A DNA stretch of 64,000 nucleotides from Typha latifolia. Lineage: Eukaryota > Streptophyta > Magnoliopsida > Poales > Typhaceae. The position numbers and the translations under genes were made by a program. The notes under the pieces are model-generated. The model was not told the origin of the DNA, did not search any database, and was given only the letters and a program-made list of their open reading frames with translations. The stretch is from positions 12,597,096-12,661,095 of the forward strand of contig CM034100.1 in NCBI GenBank assembly GCA_019914945.1, written 5' to 3'. Positions 49,441-60,891 of the stretch are shown piece after piece. Numbering within the stretch: the stretch's first letter is position 1; the number at the start of each line of letters is the position of its first letter.

Positions 49441-49828
49441 TAGTCCGAGTACGAGTCAAACTTAGCCCGTGCTTAATTAAGAGTGCTTATATTTAATATT
49501 AGGCAATTTAATGACAATCTTGACAATTGAGCTAAATAATGTTGAGTCTGAGTCAAGCTTAACCTTTGCTTGATTCAAACTGCTTAAATTTAACATTAGG
49601 CATGACCCACTATGATTCTATTGTTATAAATAAAAGTGATCATGAATTATTTATGATCAGGGAATGAATATCAAGTTAAGTTAATTTATTATTTTACATT
49701 TACTATTTAATTATAGTCGTCTATTTTCCTAGAAGTAAATTTAGCCTAGAAACCATAACTCTACCTTCAAACCTTAGCTACTATTTTTCTCCACGAGCCA
49801 TGCACTGATATAATCGACCTCCACCATA
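49441..49828 (+). mobile_element. LTR fragment related to the GT61-1 intron insertion
   Basis: Contains TATAAATAAAAGTGATCATGA and, further on, text like AAACCTTAGCTACTATTTTTCTCC, both with counterparts in 45960-46170. It breaks off at 49828 where a TGTAACATCTCG sequence starts. No ends are defined. Confidence 0.4.
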
Positions 49829-52090
49829 TGTAACATCTCGTTAAATAAAATAATCTAAAGTGAGCGCATATATGCTACTTTACTCTTTTCTCCCATTTTC
49901 TCTATTCTTTTATCTTTTCTTTGCTCTTTTCTTTTCTCTTTTATTTTCTCCCTTACCCCGCAGCCGCCATTCTTTCCTTCTTTTACCCTCCACGCTGGAG
50001 TGCCGCCGAAGCCTGTTGACCACATGGTTTATATAATTGATGAGTCTTCTACTCTCTTTCAATTTAATTTAAGTTTAATTTTGTTGTTAGCCCCTTCTTC
50101 CTTTTCCTTCCTCCTTTCAATCTCGCCGAAAAATTGGCTGACCGACAGCCTCATGCCTCCCCACGTCGACCTTGGTAGCATCGTGCAGTTATCCTCTTAT
50201 CATTGGTTCCCTCAATGTGATTGAGGCTACACATGATAGCCTCTCATCACCAACTTGTGAACCTTTTTTTAGCTAGTCCCGTTGATATCTATAAGTGAAG
50301 CTCTAGGCAAACTTGAGTCTGAATATGAGGATATGTAGAAAAACATACTCAAATGCCCTTTTGACTCTGACTTTGAAGAATATTATTGTTCAATTTATTT
50401 AAATGGTAGTTTCTTTCTCTTTATTTGACGAAAATCAAAATGATTGTAGGCTTATGAGCCTTAAATTTGCATTATAGGTGGTCTAAAGGCTTATAAACCC
50501 GCATCTATTAAAATATTATTGTTTAGTTTTCAATATTCCTTCAAGTTTAGAGTTAACAGTTTTTTAGGGAGCTTCTGTGCCCGTGCGATTGCAAGCCCCC
50601 ATACTATTTTATTTATGCCTATAAGCCTGTATACCATTTTCTTTATGCCTATAAGCTCGTAAAAGGTGGTGACCATTAAGCCCAATAGGTATCAACTTCT
50701 ACGGTCTAAAAATAATATAAATAAAGATATAATTATGTGGTAAATATGAATATACCCCTCATGATCACAATCAATACATCAATACCATATGCTCATCATG
50801 TTCATATTTAATGTGCACATGTATTAGCAATCTACAATATGTGCATCAATCTGAATTATCATGTCATCAGACTCAAGTTTACATAGAGCTTCACTTATAG
50901 GCTATGTCAACAATTTACAATATGAAATGCATCATTTCCGACTATCAAATCTTTAACTTAGGCTCACACGGAGCCACACCATAGGCCACATCAACACTCA
51001 CACTACACAAACACCCACAAGAGAGGGTAGACCATAACAACAGGAATGCCTGCCCATCACCCAGTAGAAAGTATGATTGATAGTCTGACACTATATACGA
51101 AAAATCTTAGTTGTAAGTCCATCACATGAGTCAACATCGCACATCGATATTATCCTTTGAGCCATCGGTTCTACATCATCGCACTATTGTATGAAAATTA
51201 AGAGTCGTCACTCAAGAACGCTCTCACCTTACATCATTAGGTACCATTAAGTTTATATCATCCTACCATTTGCTCTTCAACTTAAACTTTCTAAAGGGTT
51301 TGACTCTTATTGATTGATAAATTGCCGATCGACTAATAAAATGACTGCCTAATTATCTGAGATCAATAGGCTAGGACTTCAAGCATGCACCCTGCTAGAT
51401 AATAATAATATATATCCCCTATCCTAACCCCAGTTTAGGGAGGCGTGGGGTACTGTTGAGATGTAAAAATTACTCCCTTCATGATAGTGCATGTGTGCTA
51501 GTGGCATAATATTATACATCATAAATAAATATAATGGAAACACACATGATTATCATGTATTACGTGCTATTATATATAATCATAATTTTAGCAAATTAAA
51601 TAATTCAGCAGATAATTAATTTTAATTTCAGGAAATTAAATAATTCAGAAAATATTTAATCATAATTTCAGCAAATATTTAATTACAATTTTAGTAATTC
51701 AGCAAAGAATAATTTAGACTTTAGAGAGTTATTATGTGAAAAAAAAAATCAGTAAAGAGAAAGAAAGAAAATATTAGAGAGAAGAATATCAAAAGGAAAA
51801 AAATTTCTTCTTGACTTTCACCAAAAAGAAGAGATTAGAGAGAGAAAGAAAACCAAATTTAATAAAATTAAAAAATTATATACCGGAGTTCACCGGAGCT
51901 AGATTTATGCCACCGAAGTTCGCTGGAGTTCGTCAGAGCTATCTCTCCTTTAGAAAGAGTGAGAGAGTGAGAAGAAAAGGAGGAAAAAAAAGTGAGAGAG
52001 AAAAAGTGAGAAGAAGAGACTAAAGAGAGAAAATATAAAAAAGTGGTCTAGCTTAGGAACATCAATAATTGATGTCCCCGAGTTATATCC
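49829..52090. mobile_element. Degenerate Ty3-type LTR sequences
   Basis: TGTAACATCTCG at 49829 opens a + strand LTR-like stretch with C/T-rich leader text. From about 50690 to 52060 the similarity is to the solo LTR at 19677-21583 on the same strand: 51270-51480 matches 20310-20480, including GACTGCCTAA and the CCTAACCCCAGTT...GGTACTG block. This second part is therefore an LTR read on the - strand. GA-rich tracts at 51770-52020 correspond to the CT-rich leader. No coding region and no target duplication were found. Confidence 0.5.
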
Positions 52091-52446
52091 ATAATGGATC
52101 TGATCTGATTTAATTAAAACCGGTCGATCTCAATCCTGATTGGCCGATCCAAATCGGGATCGGCCAATCCGACGAACCTTGCTTTGGACGTCATTTGAAC
52201 ACCCTCAGCAAAATTGAGTTTGAAACTCTTTTCTTTGACTTTTAACTTTCACCTATTCTTATAATAAGTTGTGTCTTATCTCGAACAATTTGTTAAGTTT
52301 TTATTTGTTGGCAATTGTGTACAAAATATACTAAGTATAATTTTTCATGTATATGAGCTTTACACAAGTTTAGAATATCTCTGGTTTGAAGAATTGTAAG
52401 ATTATTGGAGAAAAGCCGTCGAGTTCACACCGCGTTCACAAACGAG

Positions 52447-52611
52447 TTCGAACGCGAAATCTGCGTTCACACAGACAGAGAGCCGCGTTCACAAACGCGT
52501 TCGAACGCGAAATCTGCGTTCACACAGACAGAGAGCTGCGTTCACAAATGTGTTCGAACGCGGGTACTGCGTTCACACAGACCGAGAGCTGCGTTCAGAA
52601 ACGCGTTCGAA
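52447..52611. repeat. 53-bp TTCGAA array in copy 2
   Basis: TTCGAA cores start at 52447, 52500, 52553 and 52606: exactly 53 bp apart, as in copy 1. Each unit also contains TGCGTTCACACAGACAGAG. Two further TTCGAA sites follow at about 52640 and 52660. Confidence 0.85.
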
Positions 52612-52698
52612 CGCAACCTGAAGAATTCAAGCTGTCGCGTTCGAACACACTCGAGCCCGTTCGAACGCACCAACAAAGTTTAAGAATATTGGACTTTC

Positions 52699-53046
52699 GT
52701 GAGTACGGATAAGATTTGGATTTGGCTATATCTTGAAGATCGTGAGTATGGATAAGATTTAGATTTGACTCTATCTTGAAGATCGTGAGTACGGATAAGA
52801 TTTGGATTTGGCTCTATCTTGTACTTTCGTGAGTACGGATAAGATTAGGATTTAGCTCTATCTTGTACATTCATGAGTACGGATAAGATTTAGATTTGGC
52901 TCTATCTTGAAGATCGTGAGTACGGATAAGATTTGGATTTGGCTCTATCTTGTACTTTCGTGAGTACGGATAAGATTAGGATTTAGCTCTATCTTGTACA
53001 TTCATGAGTACGGATAAGACTTGGATTTGGCTCTATCTTGAATATC
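52699..53046 (+). repeat. 43-44-bp minisatellite, eight units
   Basis: Units start GTGAGTACGGATAAGATT and end in either GAAGATC or TGTACTTTC / TGTACATTC. Units 3-5 and 6-8 repeat the same order of variants, a ~131-bp higher-order period. Copy 1 of the element has only one unit (around 640-690, reverse complement), so the array grew within copy 2. Confidence 0.9.
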
Positions 53047-53483
53047 ATATATAAGGATTGTGAAACTTCTTGAGGCTACATCGATTCTTCAACTAATATG
53101 GTTCCACTCATCTACAAAAGTTAATCTTTCGTCTTAAGGGCTATCTAGACGAAAGATCAATCTCGAGGGTTACTGAGATTGGACTTCAATCACAAGAAGC
53201 AGTGAATCGTGGGTTCTAGCGATCAAGACTAAGAGGAACAAAGTCGTTTGGATCGACGGGTTGTTTTGTGAGTCAGTCTTGTAACTGCTACTATCATAGT
53301 GATTGGTTTTGATCCGAGTTTGGATCCGTGGTTTTTTACCATTTGGGTTTTCCACGTTAAAATCTTGGTGTTCATCTCTACTTTCGTTCTTTATATTTCT
53401 TCGATCTTTTACTTAAGCGAACGAGCGAGATCATTGCCTAGTGTTTAGATATATACGTGTGTCTAGGGGTTTTTTCATAATTT

Positions 53484-54560
53484 TTTAGCTTATGTAAGTC
53501 TTAAGACAAGTCTAACTAAGTCATATAAGCTTCTAAGTCATGTTCAATTAAGTTATGTACGCCTCTAAGGCAAATCCTAGTTTGAGTCGTATAAGCCTTT
53601 AAGGCTAACTCCGAGTAGGACTTATTATACCCAATCTCTATATAATAGAAAGGTTGGGCTTCTTAGTTTATTCATCAAAGTATCTACGTATTGAAAAATT
53701 ATTTTAGTCTTGAGTTTATCTTATGAGTAAGAGTAAGATAATTTAGGAGAAGTAAGTTAATCATAGCCATTTATTTTTTTGGAAGTAAATCTAAATTAGA
53801 AACCCAAATTTTACCTCCAACCTATAGCCACCATCATATCTATCAACCACCCTACCCTACTATACAGCCGTCTACCATTATCCTTGGCCATCCGCCACCC
53901 TCGACGACCGCCGCAACATCGGATATATACCGTTCTGTCCCATTCTAACCTTACTCTACTCTTTTAGTTGTATATTTTCATCTAGACATCTGATTTAGGT
54001 AAAACCAGAATTATTAGAACTTTACCTCATGGAGCTACTACAATCTAAATTTTTATAATTTTCTTACACCCGGATTGATCTAGATCTGGCCTATAACATT
54101 GGTATCAGAGCTGACCCTCCGACCTTCATTCACTTTTCTAAAGATATCTTCTAATCTAGCCATCCGATCTATGAGAATAAGATTCATCAGAAAGATTTTT
54201 TTCAAGGCTACAACCTATCAAAATTTTATATCGATCCAACAACAAGATCTACCGACAACTCTCTTTAAAGTTCCGTATAAATTTTTATCCAGAAACTGAT
54301 TCGAATCGGATCAAGCCGGTTCGTATCAGTGGACAGAAATGAAGAGATAACTATGTAGTCGTTACTATGTTTAGGGATTATATGCATATAGATGAAGATA
54401 TAAATGTAAATAAATTATCTTCAGGGGTTGTGGATAGAGATGAAGAGATATTTAAGGTATACAAAACTACTAAGTGGAGTTTGAAATTGAGTGGGATACA
54501 AAGAATGCGTACTAAAGAAAAGCTCATTTATTCACATATTATAAAGAATATTCTTCAGAT
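53484..54560 (+). mobile_element. LTR end, primer-binding site and short internal piece of another LTR element
   Basis: An LTR resembling the 45843-46731 unit ends in CTATAACA at 54098. TGGTATCAGAGC at 54100-54111 is a perfect initiator tRNA-Met primer site, so this was a 5' LTR on the + strand. Only about 450 bases of decayed internal sequence follow before the GT61-2 3' flank. The left part of the LTR is interrupted by the TTCGAA element. Confidence 0.7.
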
Positions 54561-54645
54561 ATAATGCTTTTGTTCTGTAGTTGACTAATTACTTCACTCA
54601 TCAAGAATCGAGTGGGATACAAATGAATCAAACTATATCTTTGTT

Positions 54646-57600
54646 CTACTGTTTGATGGACTGAAAAACTTGAACTAGAACACTTCTGAATCTACCAACA
54701 TCAAGCTTTACTTTCTGTTCGATTACGTATATTGACCGCAGTAAACCCTGCTCCTTAATTGAGAGTGGGTCCGTAAAAACAGCATGATCTCGTGGATACT
54801 TTTCTATCAAAGTGCTCTCTTCTTCTTTAATCTCATAGTCCACGTACCTTATCCCCATATCTGGGGCTGGTTCACCGAAAATATACCTGCATCCCTCTTC
54901 CAGCTTGCCCCAAGGGATTATCTGGATTAAAGTTGCATTGGTTGGAAGGAAGAGCATGTTAGTTAATCCAGCCCCATGTACTCCCATCATCACATCGCAA
55001 GAGTTAACCACCTGCGCAAATCTTGACAGGTCCTTGGTTTCTTCTGGTCCAGCAGTTATCACTTTGTACCCAACTTTTTTAGCCATTTCTATCACTTCCT
55101 TCTCATTTGTCAGTGACCTTGATCCTTTCCTTAGTACTATCAGTAGCCTTGGCTTTCTCCTTGATTGCTTGTTGATACTCTTCGTGTAACTTCTTTTCAA
55201 CGAGAAGATCGTCCTTAAGAAGTTTCTGAAATCATTGATGGAGTACCCATTTGGAGACTTAGAAGGATCAATACCCAATACTTTATGGCTCTTCAGACCC
55301 ACATGGATGTGGGGGAAACAATGCACTATATTTTCAGCATCTAAGTTGATGAGTTGATAATCTGAAAGGTGTTGTAGAATCTGTTGGTACTTGTTGATCC
55401 ACTGCCAGTTAAAGTCAGTCACTAGGAATTGAACCTTTCCATTGTATTGGCGGGAGGTGATGAAGAGGGGGATCACCGCATCGGTGAAATCATGGAAGAA
55501 GTTACCGAGAAATCCACCTGTGGAAAAGACGACAGCGGGAATGTCATGCTTCACATTGCAACTAGGAATTTGTCCGTTGTCGAACAACGATTTCAGCGTG
55601 AGTTCCTTGATGGATTCCATGGTAATTGTTTCCCATTTCCGTGTATATGGCCTAATTTTCCATGTAGTTTTTTCAGACTGAAGCTGAATTGCTGAAACTT
55701 CTATAATGGTTGATGAACTGCCTAGAACCCTGACATCACCTTCTATGGAGCAAGTGTCTGATCTTATCTGAGTAAAATCACAGATCACTTTGCTCTTTTG
55801 AATAGGAACGTCTGCAATGATGAAAAGAATACCATAAGCTGGTTCTTAAAACCAAATTTTTGGTCTCTGGTTGGTCATCTATATAAATGTAAATAGCCTA
55901 AGATTATTCCTTTTATATCCTCAATTGCTGTGTGGGGGTCATTGTAAACATTTTTTTACTTAAATATTTGCATCTTTTGCTAACTATCTCTAACATATTA
56001 GCTTTTAAACTCACCAAATCTAAAAGCTTAGCTTGTTAGAGAATGGTTTTTTATTTCATTTTACATTTAACAAGCCTAGCAATTAATAAGATTGGCTAAG
56101 AGTATATTTTCTTTTGCTATATGTATTCTCTTGGATGTTCATTTCTGATATGAATCATTAGCTGAAAGTACCTGAAACTGTGGGATGCTGATCATGTCTG
56201 TCATCTATAACAGGTGAGAATTGCCTTATTTCAGCATCTGCATAATCTGTTCTATTTTTCTTGCATGATAGATAGTATTGACATAAATGTCCGTGGAAAT
56301 ATGCACATACCTACTAATGATTTGTTCTCTTTTAGCTTTTCCTTGAAATAGAGCCCTAGTGATGAGTTTTCTTCTGACTTTCCATTTGTATCAGGGGGTG
56401 ATGTTGACAACAACAAAGCTGGAATTCATGAACAGATGAATTTGGATATTGATATGCAGTTGAAAATTTACAGATAGACTGTATAGATAACATCAAGGGT
56501 GTTCCTTTTTAACCAAGAGATTGCACCAACCTGTTTCTGTCATATTCCTGTTCTCCTTTCCTTCCTTTGGAACTTCTTCTCCTGCAATATGACTTAACTC
56601 TTCCAGTCAAATTTTCTACTTTGTTTCGCTTCATATAACTTCTTTGCTCAGTGCACATATAACTTGATAGAACAGTTATTAATATGCAGTAAATGTATGT
56701 TAATCATATACATATATAACTTCATTTCAACATTGTTTCTTTTGTAAATGTGATGGACAAACGGATCTCTTAATCTTCTACTATGCATCAACACAGGATT
56801 GCTTTATAGTTAACACAGGTTTGTTTATGATGGAAGTTTGAAAAACAATTTGGTCTTTGAAACATTACTCGACCGCTCTGTAATAGTATGTATTACTACT
56901 GCTGGAAAGTGCAAAAGTACCTGCATTTGAGTTGTTCTGTTCTTCAAGAGGAAGCAGCCCAGTGATTGAATATTTACTTGCAAATCACTCGCTAAGGTAA
57001 CTTCGTAGTTTTCATATCAAATTGTTACAGATGGTGCAAGTAAGAACATGTACACAAACCTTTGACTGTCTCATTTTCTCCTTCCTTGATAACAAGAGGT
57101 AAATTTGTCAGGTCATCTACAGCATAATGAATCGTTGAACAGAGTTAGTTTCTGTGACATTAATTTGCATGTGTTATAACACTTCCTTCACTTTTCTTCG
57201 TAGATATATACCATGTAAGGAGCTATTTTTCTTCAAATTTAACTTGTATATAACATCTTGTCTTTTAATGAAATTTTGGTCTATACTCTATATTTTTATT
57301 ATTTGTAAATCGAGTCTTATGATTTAGTAAATATATGTCAAAAACACTCTGAGTTATATTTAAATTAAAATATTCTCAGTATAAGTTAGGTTTATTGGAT
57401 TGGGTTAGTATATATTGGCCAAGTATAACTTGGCTTAAGATATTTTGGTAATCTTCTTAGTATAGTTAATTTAACCTAGATATTTAGTTAAGTTTAACTA
57501 ATAGATCTAACAACGAGTATTTTTTTACATATATTCGCTAAATTGTAGTGCTCGATTTATAAATACGGTATAAATTATAATTTCATCTTAAAAGACAAGG

Positions 57601-59892
57601 TGTCATGTAAATTTTTCTAAAAAATCAACCTACCTAGGAACGGAGCAATTTAATTCCTTAATGACCTGTTGATATTTCAATTAACTTATTAATTAATTGT
57701 TTTAATTCATTGATAGTCAAGTAATTGATGCATTTTGATGTTTTTAGATTATATTAGATGCTATTACAATTAATGACCACTTTGAAAATATCACAACATG
57801 CCACTATATCAGCCAGAAAATAAATTCTTTAATAATTGGAAGACCAGAAAGTGACCATTAATATCTATCTAGATGATAAATAATATTGAAAATTCATTTT
57901 TCACGACCATAAAATGGGAGTTCTTAGGTGCATGAAGGCAAACCTTATCCCTAGAATTTAGGGACACTAACATTTAACATTCTATCTTCTAACGTTTTTG
58001 TGGTTTACAAAAATTTTGGATGAGATATAGCTTCTTAATAAACAATGGATAAGATGGGTGCTTTTGTAATTTAATTACAATTGTTTTGCTAATTAACAAG
58101 ATTAGATTTTTATAAAGTGAGTATATATATATATATTATAGTTGATGCATATTTTGTTATAATAAAATACACATAATTTACATATGCTGAGTGGTACATA
58201 CTAGAGCCTGTTATTACTAATTAAAAAATAAAATGCACCTAAGTTGCAAAAGGTTGAAGGAGAGGATGGAAGAAAAAGAGACTATAGTAGGTGGAATAGT
58301 TTGAACTAGATGAAATATTCTACTTTTATGTCATTTGCTCAAACGATATTAGCCTTAATCTAATTTAGGATGTCTCGTGCAACTATCTAGTAAATAACAC
58401 GGTTTTATTTTGCAAATATTGAAAATGCATCATGCAAACTATAAATATGTTGAAAGATAGGATGCTAAAATGCAAAATTTTCCCAGAATTTGGAATAGGA
58501 CCCACACAGTATCCATCTGCAGAATGCCCACTTGGGCATCAAATAAAGGCCAGAAAGAATAAGGTTGCGTTCCTAAGTCGATCACGCCAAGCAATGACAA
58601 ATAAATGTGCCATTCTTTTCTTTTTCTGTGTAGTTCATACGTCTTAGTCGGATAAGTAGCCCGCAATATTTGCTACCACTTTGGTTTCTTTAAAAATGAC
58701 TATATATGATGTGCCATTTTTGAATCTTATTGTAGAATTATAGGTGGACTAAGTTGAGGAGATCCTGTCATTAATGTATAATTTTAAATCTTAATACGAG
58801 TGGGAAATATTGAGTTAGTAGAAAAAGAAGATTAATTCTTTTCATCTCCTGTACTTGTGATTTAGAAACATAGCAAAAAAATCCTAATTGATTAGGACTT
58901 TTTGGCTGCGGAGTTCCATTTTCAGTTCTCTTTTCTTTTGAAATACATATGCATGGTTAAACAAAGATCATTAGAGTAAGTATCTATGGACACATTTAAA
59001 TGCAATTTACTAACCTCTGTTTAAGACTTATTAAAATGGGTATACCTACTATTTATACAACCATTTAACATTTCCATTGTGTGTATATCCTTCCATGCTC
59101 TTAACCAACCACCAAAAGAATCCAAACTATTTGCTTAGCCGCCATTGATATGTTTCTTTGTAGGTTTTAGTCTAAATATATTGTGAATGAAGAGGTCCCC
59201 ATATATATAAACTATTTGCAACGTTGACATTCCATTGTATTTCTCATTCACTTGGTTGCTGGTCCTTAGCCTTCAAAATAAACTCTTAGCTAGAATGATA
59301 ATGATCTCGCATATTACGAGAAATTTGCATTTTAATTTCTATTTATTGTCTTGCTGAAGATTTTCGATATATCACTGTCACCTTCTTCACCTCTACTTTT
59401 TCTTTTTCCGAATAATGGTTTTAGTTTATACTCTAAACTTCAGAACATCTCTTGCAGTTTAATTCGAGCTAAAGTTATTAATTTAAATCATGGAGTTTCT
59501 GCATCGTTCAAAGATATAGAAGATCAAAAGATCAAACATAAGATGCTTGATTGACTAACCTTGTTGTTTGTGACTGTTGGAATTCTCCATTGTTGAGAAA
59601 GGCACGTACGTATTGAAAGAAAGCTGCAATTGCACTGCAGTTCATAACAAGCCAGTTATAATTAACACCTTGTTCGTTGCAGTCTTAATCCAAGAACAAG
59701 CAAGTGATCATTAACACCATGGCTGTACTTCTAGGAACTGCAATGGTTAAGGAAGTTAATGAACTTACGAATGGCCTGCGAATTGGACTTGAGGAGAGTG
59801 ATTAGTATCGCAGGAACTACGAGGAAACCGATGACGGCCGCATAGCAAAGGTCCCTTGGTTTGATTCTGGCGAAGCTCTCATATTTCTTCAT
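54646..59892 (-). CDS. GT61 family glycosyltransferase, copy 2 (GT61-2)
   Basis: Paralog of GT61-1 with the same design. Proposed - strand exons: 59769-59892, 57060-57116, 56531-56581, 56311-56418, 56172-56237 and 54646-55811, all with GT-AG junctions in phase 1, giving 523 aa plus stop. Exon 1 encodes MKKYESFARIKPRDLCYA and the anchor AAVIGFLVVPAILITLL, so a Golgi type II topology is expected. Stem exons are short and acidic. The catalytic exon opens CDFTQIRSDTCSIEGDVR and carries FSTGGFLGNFFHDFTDA, RKGSRSLTNEKEV, MMGVHGAGLTNMLFLP and GCRYIFGEPAPDMGIRYVDY. It is highly similar to GT61-1 along this exon. An exon-like block at 56921-56976, homologous to exon 2 of GT61-1, is 56 bp because its acceptor AG moved one base; including it would bring a stop in the next exon, so it is left out. 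The donor sugar is probably UDP-xylose or UDP-arabinose, by family. Confidence 0.88.
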
Positions 59893-60332
59893 CCTTATTC
59901 TCTTCTCAAGTTCTAGATAGCTTGCAGGTGACTTGGCTTTCTTTGTATATGTATATGTATATGTAAATGTCTATGCCTTAGGGTAATATATGAGCTAATC
60001 TCACTTGGATACAGTCATCAACCACTTGCTCTAAAAATAGATGCTGACTGAAAGGAGAGAACTAACAACCATTTTCCTTTCACTTGGATACAGTCATCAC
60101 CTTTCAATAATTTCTCCTTCGCTTTGTTAATTCATTCTCTAACAACGCTGGAAGTTGAGAAGGACTCTATTTAAGTTCTGATAAGAAAATTGCATGAAAA
60201 GGAAATGGTTTAATTAACTTCGCTTAGTTAATACATTTAAGTTGCAGTATATATAGGGCCAATTGAATGATAATCTATGGAGAGATCTAAATAGTTTTAT
60301 TCTCTATAGCAAAGAACCTCAACATTGGAGGT

Positions 60333-60382
<50 letters not shown>

Positions 60383-60719
60383 TTAAGCTTGCAAAATGAA
60401 TTCTTTGTCATTAGAGTGCATGTCTTTATCCTGCAGTATTATATACTTCTATATGTTGTTGAGAAGCAAGTTTATTTATAAGTTATCATGCCGTATTTTA
60501 TATTTCTAGATATTGTTGAAACAAGTTTATTTGTAAATTTTTTAAGAGATTGGTATATCCTGCAATAATACAACCAAAAAATTGCAGGTCATAGAAATGT
60601 TAACAGCCCACCTATACTGAAAAGATACAAGCGTAAAGGATCACCAGATGATTGATTCAAGTGGTTAATTTAATATTAGGCAATTGAATAACAAACTTCT
60701 TAGTCTGGATCTTATTCAG
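59893..60719. other. Upstream region of GT61-2
   Basis: Probable promoter. The proximal part repeats the upstream region of GT61-1, with TATGTATATGTATATG leader text. A TA microsatellite lies at 60335-60377. Confidence 0.5.
60335..60377. repeat. (TA)n microsatellite
   Basis: About 21 uninterrupted TA units. Confidence 0.95.
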
Positions 60720-60891
60720 TGAAAGAAATTAAGAAAGAGAGAGATTGGTTGTAATAATCTCACACCTTGTATTGTCTTGAGTCATTACCTATAAATACAA
60801 GCTTCTCTACTTAATTACAGAAAATTTACAGCTGTACAGAATATCTAAATATGAAATATATTTAAATAAAAAAATATTAAATATATTAACA
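60720..60891 (-). repeat. Candidate 3' LTR of the copia element
   Basis: On the - strand it reads TGTTAATATATT at 60891 and ends CTTTCA at 60720, with TTGTATTTATAGG inside as a possible TATA region. The length (172 bp) is short and no clear polypurine tract precedes it. The other LTR is outside the window, so the ends are a guess. Confidence 0.35.

Larger units (their letters stand above)
52285..53483 (+). mobile_element. Unclassified TTCGAA-array element, copy 2, with target duplication
   Basis: Second copy (52292-53476, 1,185 bp) of the element at 169-1193, in the opposite orientation. It begins GTTAAGTTTTTATTTG and ends CTAGGGGTTTTTTC. Flanks are ACAATTT (52285-52291) and ATAATTT (53477-53483), a 7-bp duplication with one mismatch; both copies hit the same kind of AT-rich site. 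It carries four units of the 53-bp array against six in copy 1 (five exact TTCGAA cores there) and eight units of a 43-bp repeat where copy 1 has one. It sits inside an LTR of another family. No protein is convincingly encoded. Confidence 0.8.

Noticed and set aside
52306..53477. TTCGAA element as a simple solo LTR (TGTTGGC...TTTTTTCA)
   Set aside because: The TG...CA ends look right, but the 14 bases before TG (GTTARGTTTTTATT) are also shared by both copies, and no 5-bp duplication fits those ends, while a 7-bp duplication fits the longer limits.
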